From: Vreelandella sulfidaeris
Lineage (GTDB): Bacteria > Pseudomonadota > Gammaproteobacteria > Pseudomonadales > Halomonadaceae
Length of the DNA stretch: 64,000 bases
Assembly (NCBI GenBank): GCA_007182875.1
Contig: AP019514.1
Span: forward strand, 1,798,001-1,862,000
Direction: 5' to 3'
The notes below the pieces were generated by a model. That model did not search any database. It saw only the letters and a list, made by a program, of their open reading frames with translations, and had not been told where the DNA came from. Below are positions 1-9,709 of the stretch, piece by piece. How positions within the stretch are numbered: the first letter of the stretch is position 1; every line of letters begins with the position of its first letter. The position numbers were made by a program, and so were the translations under genes.

Positions 1-264
1 TTTGACGATGAGGAAACCGCGATTGAAATGGCCAATGACACCCAGTATGGATTGGCATCCTATTTCTATTCCCGCGATCTTGCCCGGGTATGGCGCGTAG
101 CCGAGGCGCTGGAGTACGGTATGGTGGGTATCAATACAGGGGCTATTTCCAATGCCACTGCGCCGTTTGGGGGCGTAAAAGCTTCAGGTTTGGGTCGCGA
201 GGGTGGCCACCAGGGCTTGGAAGAATATCTGGAAACCAAGTATCTGTGTATTGATCTTGGCTAA
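1..264 (+). CDS. gabD: Succinate-semialdehyde dehydrogenase, C-terminal part
   Basis: The window opens inside this gene; the last 87 residues are visible, ending at TAA 262-264. The aldehyde dehydrogenase superfamily C-terminus is clear, with the INTGAIS segment followed by [16 protein letters not shown], a pattern typical of GabD-type NAD(P)+-dependent succinate-semialdehyde dehydrogenases, which oxidise succinate semialdehyde to succinate in the cytosol (GABA catabolism). The catalytic Cys/Glu region lies outside the window, so a related aldehyde dehydrogenase cannot be excluded. It is convergent with purH and separated from it by a strong terminator. Confidence 0.85.
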   Translation, partial: FDDEETAIEMANDTQYGLASYFYSRDLARVWRVAEALEYGMVGINTGAISNATAPFGGVKASGLGREGGHQGLEEYLETKYLCIDLG

Positions 265-295
265 GCCTTTCCCTCTCTTTTATTGAAATAATATT

Positions 296-345
296 AAAAA
301 GCCCCATCGACTGCTCTTACCCAAAGAGTGTCGGTGGGGCTTTTT
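296..345. terminator. Bidirectional Rho-independent terminator
   Basis: A run of A, then GCCCC, and a long imperfect stem closing with GGGGC and a run of T. The stem pairs CATCGACTGCTCTT with AAGAGTGTCGGTG around a short loop. A-run and T-run flank the stem, so it can stop both gabD (plus) and purH (minus). Confidence 0.9.
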
Positions 346-378
346 ACTACCGTTTAGTAATATGTTGAAATTTTACGT

Positions 379-1995
379 TTAGTGGCGGAAGTGGCGCATG
401 CCGGTAAATACCATGGCAATGCCAGCTTCATTGGCGGCGTCGATGACTTCCTGATCACGCATGGAGCCGCCTGGCTGTATAACCGCAGTAATACCTGCCG
501 CTGCGGCAGCATCGATGCCATCGCGGAAGGGGGAAGAACGCATCAGACGCCATCACTGAGCCGGGAACAGAAAGTCCTTCGTCAGCGGCTTTAATACCGG
601 CTATTTTAGCGGAATAAACTCGGCTCATTTGCCCTGCGCCCACACCCACGGTTTGGCCCTCTTTGGCATACACAATGGCGTTGGATTTAACAAATTTGGC
701 CACCCGCCAAGCAAAAGCAAGGTCGCGTAGTTCTTGTTCGCTGGGGCGCGCTGGCTGACCACGGTCAGGTCATCGCGGGTCACCATGCCGTCGTCGCGCT
801 CTTGTACCAGCAAGCCGCCATTGACGCGCTTAAAGTCCAACGCAGGCTGCTGTTCGCCGGGCCAGTGAGCGCTGACATCCAGCAAGCGAACGTTTTGCTT
901 ATTTGCCACGATGGCGGTGGCTTCGTCGCTGACGCCTGGGGCAATAATCACCTCGACGAACTGGCGGTCAATAATCGCCTGGGCGGTTTCGGCGTCCAGT
1001 GGCGTATTGAAAGCGATAATGCCACCAAACGCGCTAGTAGGGTCGGTGGCAAAGGCTTTGTCGTAAGCGGCTAAGGCGGTCGCGCCTATGGCCACGCCGC
1101 AGGGATTGGCGTGCTTAACAATAACGCAGGCCGTCTCACTAAAGGCTTTCACACATTCAAAGGCGGCGTCAGTATCGGCCACATTGTTATATGAGAGTGG
1201 TTTGCCCTGAAGCATTTTTGCCGTGGCAACGCTGGGTTCGTTTGCCTGGGGGTCGACGTAGAAGGCTGCCTGCTGATGCGGATTTTCGCCATAACGCATG
1301 TCCTGCTTCTTATCTAGTTGCAGATTGAAGGTGCGTGGGAATGCCTCATCGGCAGTGTTTACCTTGCTTCCTAGGTAGTCAGCAATCGCACCATCGTAGC
1401 CCGCGGTGTGCTCAAATGCTTTAACCGCCAAGTCAAAACGTGTGGCGCGACTAACGTGGCCATCCTGGGCGGCCAGCTCGCCAAGTACCCGGGCGTAATC
1501 ACTGCTATTGACCACAATAGTGGTGTAGGCGTGATTTTTGGCGCAGGCGCGTACCATGGTAGGGCCACCAATATCGATATTCTCGATGGCTTCTTCAAGC
1601 GTGCAATCTGGCTTGGCAACGGTGGCAGCAAAGGGATAGAGATTGACGACTACCATATCAATCGGGGTGATGTCGTTTTCGGCCATGACCGCGTCGTCTT
1701 GGCCACGACGGGCCAGAATGCCGCCGTGTATTTTCGGATGTAACGTTTTAACACGACCATCCATAATTTCTGGAAAGCCGGTGTGCTCAGAGACTTCTTT
1801 CACCGCAATGGCGTTTTCCTGCAATAGACGAAAGGTGCCTCCAGTGGAGAGAAGTTCAACACCGTGCTCAGTGAGTCCACGGGCGAACTCCACAATGCCG
1901 GTTTTATCAGAAACGCTCAAAAGCGCACGGCGAACGGGAGCGGTATTGCTATCAGTCTGAGAAGGATTATCAGACATTAGAGGGTTATCAGCCAT
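379..1995 (-). CDS. purH: Bifunctional AICAR formyltransferase / IMP cyclohydrolase
   Basis: PurH performs the last two steps of de novo IMP synthesis in the cytosol. The N-terminal IMP cyclohydrolase (MGS-like) domain shows [17 protein letters not shown] and the TLHPKIHGG segment. The C-terminal transformylase domain has the MRYGENPHQ and [10 protein letters not shown] motifs and ends in GMRHFRH. About 538 residues, the usual length. Two shifts break the frame: one C too few in a C-run near 745 (minus-strand reading [11 protein letters not shown]) and one C too many near 527 (FFPFRDGID). An alternative start lies at 1977. In many gammaproteobacteria purD follows purH; here a terminator and gabD follow instead. 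Confidence 0.93.
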
Positions 1996-2045
1996 TAGAG
2001 TGCTCTTGTGCAGAGTCGAGAATTAAAAACAACGACGCCCCAGGG

Positions 2046-2403
2046 TTACGGGGCGTCACCTTCGATAAGTCCGTACAGCTTGAGTTTTTTTACGCAGGGT
2101 ACCGCGGTTCAGGCCAAGGACATCAGCAGCCCGGGTCTGGTTGCCGTCGGTGTGCTCTAGAACGCAGGCGAGTAGAGGTGCCTCGACTTCGGCCATCACC
2201 ATGGCATAAAGATCGGTAGCCTGACTGCCGTCTAGATGCTCAAAATAGCGGCGCATAGCCATTTCTACTGCCTCGCGAAGCGGCTGTGGCGGCGAGCTAG
2301 CAATAGTAGGGTCAGCTAGCGTGCCCGCTAGAGGGGTATAGCTCTCGCTGGGATAGGCGTCGCTGGGGTAGTCGTCGCTAGAGAGAAGATCGCGTTCAGT
2401 CAT
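2046..2403 (-). CDS. fis: DNA-binding protein Fis
   Basis: Nucleoid protein Fis, about 118 residues. The C-terminal helix-turn-helix reads [17 protein letters not shown] and should end [11 protein letters not shown]; the conserved tail is out of frame because an A-run has seven instead of six bases near 2089. Removing one base gives the expected end at TAA 2046-2048. Its ATG overlaps the dusB stop as ATGA, the classical dusB-fis arrangement, so translation is probably coupled. The N-terminal extension is acidic and Ser/Tyr rich ([14 protein letters not shown]), longer than in E. coli (98 aa). Confidence 0.92.
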
Positions 2404-3452
2404 GCAGCATAGCTTCCTTTGGCTAGCAGACGCATGGCGGCGCCAGGGGCCATCACGTCGTTGATCCAATCAAATTGCGTTTCAGGTGACGCTAACGCAT
2501 TGAACTGCTGCTTAAGCGTGCGCTGCTGAGGCTGCGTAAAGCGGAGGTCATCATTGATGTACCAGCCAACATGCTTACGCGCGATGCGCACTCCCATGGT
2601 CGTACCGTAAAACTCATGTAACGCTTCCACGTGCCCGAGAAGTACCTGCTGACGCTCCGTCAGCGTGGGCAAAGCCATCTTTTCTCCATAGTGAAGATAA
2701 TGGCTAATCTGTTGAAAGATCCATGGGTTGCCTTGAGCGCCACGGCCAACCATTACTGCATCAGCACCTGTATACGCGAGTACCTCGGCGGCTTTTTCGG
2801 GGCTTGTTATGTCGCCATTGGCAATTACGGGTATCGAGAGGCGAGATTTGATCTCGGCAATCGTGTCGTACTCTGCCTGTCCAGTATAGCGCTGCTGGCG
2901 ATGACGGCCATGTATGGCTAACGCTTGAATGCCTGCTGACTCGGCAAGCCTTGCAATGCGTAGTGCATTGTTCGATTCAGCGCACCAGCCCGTGCGAATT
3001 TTCAACGTTACTGGAATATCGACCGCTGACACCACTGCGTCGAGAATGTCGGCGACCAGGGCTTCATCGCGAAGCAGCGCAGACCCAGCGGCTTTATTGC
3101 ACACTTTCTTGGCGGGGCAGCCCATATTTATATCAATAATCTGTGCGCCTAGCTCGGCATTCAAGCGTGCTGCCTGAGCGAGCATCTCAGCGTCGCCTCC
3201 GGCAATTTGCACCACACGCGGGTCAGGCTCACCGCGGTGATCCATGCGCAGCTGAGATTTACGTGTATGCCAGAGGCTAGGATCCGCCGTCACCATTTCG
3301 CCCACCACCCAGCCAGCACCCAGCCGTCGACATAGCTGACGAAAAGGGCGGTCGGTAACGCCGGCCATGGGCGCGAGAATTACCCGATTAGGTAATGTAA
3401 ACGGACCAATAGTGGCTGGGCCTGGGGTGGCCGGTAGTGCGGTTAAAGTCAT
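2400..3452 (-). CDS. dusB: tRNA-dihydrouridine synthase B
   Basis: FMN-dependent reduction of uridine in the tRNA D-loop. The 350-residue frame is uninterrupted, which is unusual in this window. Visible Dus features: [13 protein letters not shown] near the N-terminus, the [13 protein letters not shown] segment with the active-site Cys, [14 protein letters not shown], and VIANGDI followed by [18 protein letters not shown] (FMN phosphate site). It ends inside the fis start codon. Confidence 0.95.
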   Translation of the reverse strand: MTLTALPATPGPATIGPFTLPNRVILAPMAGVTDRPFRQLCRRLGAGWVVGEMVTADPSLWHTRKSQLRMDHRGEPDPRVVQIAGGDAEMLAQAARLNAELGAQIIDINMGCPAKKVCNKAAGSALLRDEALVADILDAVVSAVDIPVTLKIRTGWCAESNNALRIARLAESAGIQALAIHGRHRQQRYTGQAEYDTIAEIKSRLSIPVIANGDITSPEKAAEVLAYTGADAVMVGRGAQGNPWIFQQISHYLHYGEKMALPTLTERQQVLLGHVEALHEFYGTTMGVRIARKHVGWYINDDLRFTQPQQRTLKQQFNALASPETQFDWINDVMAPGAAMRLLAKGSYAA

Positions 3453-3479
3453 GGTGTCGGGCTTTGTATGCTGTGCTGG

Positions 3480-3526
3480 CGGCGAGTAGGCGCGTTCAAG
3501 GAGGCGTATGATACGCCTACTCGGCG
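3480..3526. repeat. Inverted repeat upstream of dusB
   Basis: GCGAGTAGGC (about 3482-3491) pairs with GCCTACTCGGC (3515-3525) with one mismatch, and the inner part contains AGGCGTATGATACGCCT, itself a palindrome. It lies in the prmA-dusB spacer and could act as a terminator or mRNA stem; there is no clear T-run, so the role is uncertain. Confidence 0.45.
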
Positions 3527-3550
3527 ACAGGGTGAAGGCGGATTGCCGCT

Positions 3551-4467
3551 TTAACGCGGACGTTGGCCACTTAGCCGCACCCAGCCTTCACGGATCAACG
3601 GTTCATCCATCATGATTCCCTGCGCCGCATAGGCCTGATGAACATCCTCGGCTTGGTTGGCTAAAATACCCGATAGTGCGATACGACCGCCTGGGGCCAC
3701 GTGCCCTGCAATCATCGGTGCTAATTCGACCAATGGGCCAGCCAAAATGTTGGCAGTCACGATGGGATAGCCGCCACCATCGCTTAACTGTTCAGGGTAA
3801 TATAGATTTAAATCTTCTTCGGCAATGCCGTTACGCTCCGCATTGTCGCGGCTGGCCTGCAGTGCTTGAGGGTCAATATCTGTCGCGTCGGCATGGTCCG
3901 CGCCCAACTTAAGCGCAGCAATGGCAAGAATGCCTGAGCCGCAGCCGACGTCTAAAATAGTTTGCTGTGCTAGGTGGCCTGCAACTGCCACTTCATCCAA
4001 CCATTCCAGGCACAGCGCTGTGGTCGGGTGCGTGCCGGTACCAAAGGCAAGGCCAGGGTCGAGAATCAAGTTCACCGCATCGGCTTCAGGGGGCTCATGC
4101 CAGCTGGGGACGATCCAAAGGCGTTGCCCCATGCGTAGTGGCGTAAAATCATCCATCCACTCGCGCTCCCAGTCGCGGTCTGCTAGCAGCTCATACTCGA
4201 TGGCCGGGCAGGGTTCGCCTGGCATCTGCTCAGACCACGCTGCCTCAATACGCTCCAGCATGCTTGCGATGCCCTCTAGGTCGTCGTAGAGGCCGGTAAG
4301 GATAGTATCTTCCCACAGCGGTGTCGTGCCGCGCTCGGGCTCAAATACCGGATCATCGTGGGCATCCTGAAGGCCGATTGCTGTTGCACCTTCGTCAAGC
4401 AACAGCTCTTCGAGGAACTCCCTGCCTGCTCGGGGGCGACATGAGCTTTGAGTTGAAGCCAGGGCAT
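3551..4467 (-). CDS. prmA: Ribosomal protein L11 methyltransferase
   Basis: SAM-dependent trimethylation of ribosomal protein L11. Starts MPWLQLKAHV, the typical PrmA beginning, so 4467 is preferred over the in-frame ATG at 4482. Class I methyltransferase motifs: ILDVGCGSGILAIAALKLGA (SAM loop), ATDIDPQAL, and the ANILAGPL catalytic-loop motif (NxxxxxL). About 305 residues. One frame shift near 4420 (a G-run one base short; expected EQAGEFLEELLL). Follows accC, as in many gammaproteobacteria. Confidence 0.93.
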
Positions 4468-4490
4468 GAAGGTTCTCCGCAAGACGAATT

Positions 4491-4540
4491 AAAGACAGTA
4501 CAGTAGAGGCAAGTACAGTAGATATAAGAACAGTAAAGAC
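4491..4540. repeat. Three-copy imperfect tandem repeat (accC-prmA spacer)
   Basis: Units at 4491-4510, 4511-4525 and 4526-4540 share the core AAGwACAGTArA (for example AAGTACAGTAGATAT and AAGAACAGTAAAGAC). It is non-coding and lies just upstream of the prmA start. One of about twelve such locus-specific arrays in the window. Confidence 0.7.
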
Positions 4541-4544
4541 AAGC

Positions 4545-4568
4545 GCGGGGTGGGCATGGCCACCCCGC
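4545..4568. terminator. Strong hairpin after accC (possible attenuator)
   Basis: GCGGGGTGG (4545-4553) pairs perfectly with CCACCCCGC (4560-4568) around a 6-nt loop, 48 bp after the accC stop on the minus strand. There is no clean T-run, so it may be a partial terminator or an RNA-stability element rather than a full stop. Confidence 0.5.
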
Positions 4569-4615
4569 TGGGCATTACACTTGAATGAGGGGCTGAAAAA
4601 GGCGTCAGAGCGGTA

Positions 4616-5955
4616 TTAAGCGCTGAGTTTCTTTTCCAAGTAGTGAATATTGACGCCGCCTTGACGGAAGTAGCTGTCACGAACCAAATCTTTTGTAGGT
4701 CAATATTGGTTTTAATGCCTTCCACCAGTAACTCGTCAAGCGCATTGCGCATCCGGGTCAAGGCTATTTCACGATCGGCGCCCCAAGTGATTAGCTTACC
4801 AATCAGAGAGTCGTAGTGAGGCGGTACGGTGTAGCCGGTATAGAGATGTGAATCCATACGAACACCTAGGCCACCCGGTGCGTGAAACAACGTTACTTTG
4901 CCAGGGGGAAGGCATAAAAGTACGTGAGTCTTCGGCGTTAATCCGGCACTCAAAGGCGTGGCCATTAAGTTGCACATCTTCCTGGCGAATCGACAGCGGC
5001 AGACCAGAGGCAATGCGTAGCTGCTCTTTGACGATATCTACGCCGGTCACCATTTCCGTCACAGGGTGCTCAACTTGAACGCGGGTATTCATTTCAATGA
5101 AGAAATACTCGCCGTCTTCGTACAGAAACTCAAAGGTGCCAGCACCACGATAATTGATCTTAATGCACGCTTGGCGGCAAGCCTCAAGGACTTGGGCGCG
5201 GGCGTCAGGATCAAGTCCAGGAGCCGGGGCTTCTTCAAGCACTTTTGGTGACGGCGTTGCAGCGAGCAGTCACGGTCATAGAGATGAATAGCGTTGCCCT
5301 GTCCATCAGCAAGCACTTGCACTTCTACGTGGCGCGGCTTTTCAAGGAATTTCTCCATATAAACCGTGCCATCACCAAAGGCGGCGTGCGCTTCGGTACG
5401 GGTAACTGTAATTGCCGATAGCAGATGGCCTTCAGAGTGCACTACGCGCATCCCGCGGCCACCGCCACCAGAGGCTGCTTTAATGATCACTGGATAACCA
5501 ATGCGACGTGCGGTGTCTAAATTAGTGGCGTCATCATCGCCCAAAGGGCCATCAGAGCCGGGCACCGTGGGAACACCGGCTTCCTTCATTGATTGAATCG
5601 CACTGACTTTATCGCCCATTAGGCGGATCGTCTCGGCGCGTGGGCCAATAAAGGTAAATCCAGAGCGCTCTACCTGTTCAGCAAAGTTGGCGTTTTCAGA
5701 CAGAAAGCCATAGCCCGGGTGAATAGCGGAAGAGTCAGTGACTTCGGCTGCACTGATCAATGCCGGGATATTTAAGTAAGACTGCGCTGACGATGCCGGT
5801 CCAATACACACGGCTTCATCCGCCAGGCGAACATGCATGAGTTCGCGATCAGCTTTGGAATGTACCGCTACGGTTTTAATGCCCAGTTCTTTGCAGGCCC
5901 GTAGAATACGAAGGGCAATCTCGCCGCGGTTCGCGATAAGTACCTTGTCCAGCAT
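4616..5955 (-). CDS. accC: Acetyl-CoA carboxylase, biotin carboxylase subunit
   Basis: ATP-dependent carboxylation of the biotin on AccB, first step of fatty acid synthesis. Starts [17 protein letters not shown]. Visible: glycine-rich ATP loop [26 protein letters not shown], then in other frames [14 protein letters not shown] and [21 protein letters not shown], and the C-terminus LEKKLSA. The full span gives about 446 residues, the usual size. At least three single-base shifts (near 5240, 4900 and 4685) break the frame. The first ATG of the longer frame (5967) adds MDSP; the ATG at 5955 fits the family. Confidence 0.93.
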
Positions 5956-5986
5956 GGGAGAATCCACCCGTGTTGAAAATGAAAGA

Positions 5987-6453
5987 TTAAGCGATAACGA
6001 TCATGGGTTGATCGAACTCTACTGGTTCGCCATCTTCCACTAGGATGGCTTCCACCACACCGTCACGGTCAGCTTCGATTTGGTTCATCATTTTCATGGC
6101 TTCAATGATACATATAGTGTCGCCTTGCTTGACGCTATCACCGACTTCCACAAACGACTTGGCACCTGGCGCTGGGCTGCGGTAAAGGTGCCTACCATCG
6201 GAGAATTGACCGCTTCGCCACGGTAGCTGGCGCCTTGAGGCTCTGCTTCAGTAGAAGAGGACACTACTGGAGCGCCTGCTGAAGGTGCATAGCTGGGCTG
6301 CTGCGCATAGTGTGGCATCGGTTGTGGCTGCCAAGTCGCGCCGTTAGGGTGGCGGCTGATACGGACTGACTCTTCGCCTTCCTGAATTTCAATCTCGCTA
6401 ATATTAGATTCTTCGAGCAGCTCAATCAGTTTCTTAACTTTGCGGATATCCAT
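5987..6453 (-). CDS. accB: Acetyl-CoA carboxylase biotin carboxyl carrier protein
   Basis: Carries the biotin for acetyl-CoA carboxylase. N-terminus [16 protein letters not shown], then an Ala/Pro/Gln-rich linker, then the biotinyl domain starting [16 protein letters not shown] and containing the biotinylation motif EAMKM near 6090. About 155 residues, ending FDQPMIVIA at TAA 5987. One shift near 6185 (TTT where TTTT is expected). Sits 31 bp upstream of accC. No aroQ is found upstream, unlike many gammaproteobacteria. Confidence 0.93.
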
Positions 6454-6857
6454 GGCGTGGCCCTATCAATGTCGTAAAAGTAGGTTGTGAGAAATAGTCA
6501 CAGAGCGAACCCAGCCTAACGGCGGGCTTATGCGACGCTGCGCAGTAATTATAAAAAGCGCAGTAAACCTGAATTAAAAACGAAGAGAACGCTGCATGTT
6601 AGCGAACGTTACCCTGTTCTCACCCCCAAAAAAGGAAGTTTTTAGCTAATATGGGAGCGAAGTTTGCCGAAAAGTGCGAGGATGTCCAGCAACAGCCTGA
6701 ACCAGCGCAAAAACAGTGTGTAGATGAAAATTAAACAACTGTTTGACGATATTCGCGGCATTAGGCTACTCCTGTGCTGCAAAGTGCTTTTGAGATAGTC
6801 TTTAAAATAGTCTTTAAGATTTTTTTTAAGATTGCCTTTAAGATAGTCTGTGAGAGC
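6454..6857. other. Intergenic region upstream of accB
   Basis: About 400 bp without a gene. It should hold the accBC promoter on the minus strand, but no convincing -35/-10 pair stands out. The end nearest dsbD is filled by a 12-bp tandem repeat (separate entry). Confidence 0.5.
6795..6854. repeat. Five tandem 12-bp units next to the dsbD stop
   Basis: Consecutive 12-mers: ATAGTCTTTAAA, ATAGTCTTTAAG, ATTTTTTTTAAG, ATTGCCTTTAAG, ATAGTCTGTGAG (6795, 6807, 6819, 6831, 6843). Unbroken phase over 60 bp, ending 4 bp from the dsbD stop codon. Confidence 0.85.
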
Positions 6858-8708
6858 TTAGCTGCTTGCTAGCCACTGGCTAACCGATTCGAGGTGTTCA
6901 AGTAACTGATCGGCTGTTACTTCGCCCTGTATACGCGCATTGCGAATTTCTTCTCCCTGGCTAAAAAAGAGGAGGCTGGGAGGGCCAAACAGGTTGAATT
7001 TTTCAAGCAGCTGACGGCTTTGCGAATCCGTATGGGTGACATCGGCGGCAATCAGCGTGTAATCATTTAGCGTAGCAGTGACACGCGGGTCGGGATAGAC
7101 GTCTCGCTCCAGAAGCTTGCATGAAATACACCAGTCGGCAGTAAAGTGAACAAATACCGGCTGGTTAACGCTATCGGCTTCAGCAATTGCCTTTTCGAGT
7201 GCGATTAGGTTATCTATTTCAATGAAATCGAGTGCTTCCGGCTGGGATTGGCCAGAAAAACTGGCCGTGGCAGCCAGGGGGCGCAAAGGATTGTTATTCC
7301 CTTGCGCGGCCCCAATCACCAGCACTACCCCCACGCTAACAGCATGATGCCAAGCGTTTGGCGTGCCCGTGGCCACCCTTGGGGCTGATTGAAATTCAAC
7401 GCTCCCAAGACAAGGGCCGTGCCAATCGCCAGCGCTGCCCATAATAAAAGTGCGACGGGGCGGCCACCAAGCGCTCTATCATCCAAATCGCCACGCCCAA
7501 GAGCAGCAATCCAAAGGCGATTTTTACGCCATTCATCCAAGCGCCTGAACGTGGTAATAACGTAGCACCAAAGGTGCCGACTAAGAGCAGGGGAACGCCC
7601 ATACCAAGCGCCAGTGCCAACAGCGCCGTACCGCCTATGACCGCATCGCCGGTCGAGGAGATAAACACCAGCGCCCCCGCTAGAGGCGCAGTCACGCAGG
7701 GCGATACGACCAACACTGAAAGGGCACCCGCTACGGCTAATCCCGCCGGGCCACTGCGCTGCGCCCGAGCTTGCCAAGCATCGATGCGGTTGGCCAAGCG
7801 AGGCGAAAGGTTAAGGTTAAAGACCCCGAACATCGCCAGTGCAAAGAGCGTGAATAGCACAGCAAAGGTGAATAAGACCGGCGCCGACTGCAAGCGGGCC
7901 TGAAGGTTAAGGCCGGCGCCAAACAGCCCCATCAATACACCGACCAATGCGTAGGTTAGCGCCATGCCCAGTACATAACTTAGAGAGTGCAAAGGCGCGC
8001 GGGCGTGGGGTTCTGGCCTACCACCATCGATGAGAGAATGGGTATCATCGGTAATACGCAGGGGTGAAGGTTAATCCTAAACCCGCGATAAAAAACAGCC
8101 CTAACGCCAGTGGCAGGCTGGTATCGCTGATTAACGCGCTAAAACGGCTGTCTTCACTTTGGGGCGCGGTGAAAGCACTTTGTGTCGCGTTAGCATCCTC
8201 GTCGGTGGCTGTGCTGTTTGCGGTGTCCCAATTGGCAAATTGGCTGGGGGCTGTGTTTCGCTGGCCTGTAGGTTCGTTTGTTCCGGCGGGTAGCAGAGTC
8301 CGGCATCCGCACAGCCTTGAAAGGTTAGCGTAATGTTAAGAGGGCCGGAATAAGGCGCTTTCAGCGGAACTTCGAACACCACCTGATCCCGGAAGATGTA
8401 GACATCGCCCATGAACTCGTCATTAGTGAAGGTGCCTTTGGGAGGCTGGGCTCGCCCAGCGAGGCGCGTTCAGTTTGGCTGGTAACCGCAAGCTGATGAC
8501 GATAAAGGTAGTATTGATCAGCAATATCGATGCCAATAAAGAGCCTCTCCCCATCGTGCCAAGCGGTAGGCTGGAAGGCTTCCATGACCGGTAAAAATTC
8601 GTCTTGACTACTGGAGGAACCAAACCACTGAGCGTGCGCATTCAGCGGTAGCCAGCCAAGAATAAAAACAAGTAAAGGAAACAGGCTCAGACGTTTAAGA
8701 AGTAACAC
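6858..8708 (-). CDS. dsbD: Thiol:disulfide interchange protein DsbD
   Basis: Inner-membrane protein that passes electrons from cytoplasmic thioredoxin to periplasmic DsbC/DsbG. Order: signal peptide (LLVFILGWLPLNAHA), periplasmic alpha domain with the redox pair in CADAGLCYPP, a central block of membrane segments with the Cys in VVSPCVTAPLAG, and a C-terminal thioredoxin-like domain with WCISCKLL. About 616 residues, normal length. The frame changes at least four times (near 8410, 8010, 7790-7400), so only pieces read through; I treat it as one intact gene with sequence errors. Confidence 0.88.
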
Positions 8709-8820
8709 GGTGCGTCCTTAATCAATGGCATCGCAAGCAAAGGCAAGTAGCATACCGCAACCTTAGACCCTACGCGTATAAGCTGCGGTGAGGTGACGCG
8801 GTCGCTAATGGTGTGTTAAT

Positions 8821-8846
8821 CCTGGTAACAAAACCTGGTGACAAAA
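8821..8846. repeat. Two-copy 13-bp tandem repeat
   Basis: CCTGGTAACAAAA (8821-8833) followed directly by CCTGGTGACAAAA (8834-8846), one mismatch. Lies between dsbD and the ppa terminator. Confidence 0.75.
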
Positions 8847-8868
8847 AAAAGCCGCCTATATAGGCGGC
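8843..8868 (-). terminator. Rho-independent terminator of ppa
   Basis: Stem GCCGCC-tatata-GGCGGC at 8851-8868, followed on the minus strand by a run of eight T (8843-8850). Positioned 34 bp after the ppa stop. Confidence 0.9.
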
Positions 8869-8901
8869 CTCATTAGCTGCAAAACGGCAAATCCAGAACT
8901 G

Positions 8902-9431
8902 TTACGCTTTTTCGTAGGCGATAACGGACTTTTCGATTGCCCTTGCGCGCCGCGTCGGCACCTTCCCAAGACTCGACTTTCACCCATTTGCCTTTTCAAG
9001 ATCTTTGTAGTTCTCAAAGAAGTGGGCGATCTGCTGGCGCAGCAGTTCAGGCAGGTCAGTGACCTCCTGGATGTCGTCGTAGAGCGAGCTAAGTTTCGCG
9101 TGGGGCACGCAGATCAGTTTTGCATCTTCACCGGCTTCGTCGGTCATGTTCAAAATACCTACCGGACGAGCGCGAATAATGCTGCCAGCTTGAACCGGGT
9201 GCGGGTAACGACCAGCGCGTCTAGAGCGTCGCCATCATCTGCCAGGGTGTGCGGGATAAAGCCATAGTTGGCAGGGTAGAACATGGGGTGGCCATAAAGC
9301 GGTCAACCAGTAATGCGCCCATGTCTTTATCAATTTCGTATTTGATTGGATCGTGGTTGGCTGGAATTTCGATCACCACGTAAACGTCGTTAGGGGAGAT
9401 CCTTTCCAGCGGGGATATTATCGAAGTTCAT
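8902..9431 (-). CDS. ppa: Inorganic pyrophosphatase
   Basis: Soluble family I pyrophosphatase hydrolysing PPi to phosphate, about 176 residues. Read across shifts: [11 protein letters not shown] start, [27 protein letters not shown], the metal-binding [10 protein letters not shown] signature, later [15 protein letters not shown] and the C-terminus [15 protein letters not shown] ending YEKA. No single long frame survives because of at least three indels (near 9410, 9195 and 8945-8995). It has its own terminator and is probably a single-gene transcript. Confidence 0.9.
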
Positions 9432-9652
9432 TGTTGATTCCTTGATAGTGCTGTGGCTAGAGTCGTGCAGTGATTAGGCAATCGATTTAGAGTCATTGAT
9501 GGCGAAGAATTATACGAACATGACTGCCCGATTACCAATGCGACATAGGTTGGCCGACAGTGGTAAACCGGGCCGCTTTAAAAGACTAAGAAAACGATAG
9601 AGACGTTTGGTGAGCATCCTATCTACCCGGCTGCGTGTATCATAAGCGCTGT

Positions 9653-9678
9653 TGGAGGAAAGTAGTGGAGGAAAGAGA
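9653..9678. repeat. Two-copy 13-bp repeat before the kinase/phosphatase gene
   Basis: TGGAGGAAAGTAG (9653-9665) and TGGAGGAAAGAGA (9666-9678) in direct succession. Both copies contain a Shine-Dalgarno-like AGGA, but the likely start at 9710 has its own AGGAGG. Confidence 0.6.
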
Positions 9679-9709
9679 TGTCTTTCGATCGAGTCGGCAG
9701 CCTAGGAGG

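Noticed and set aside
6795..6854. CRISPR array suggested by regular repeats
   Set aside because: Units are 12 bp, directly joined, imperfect and without unique spacers; the same kind of array recurs elsewhere with unrelated units.
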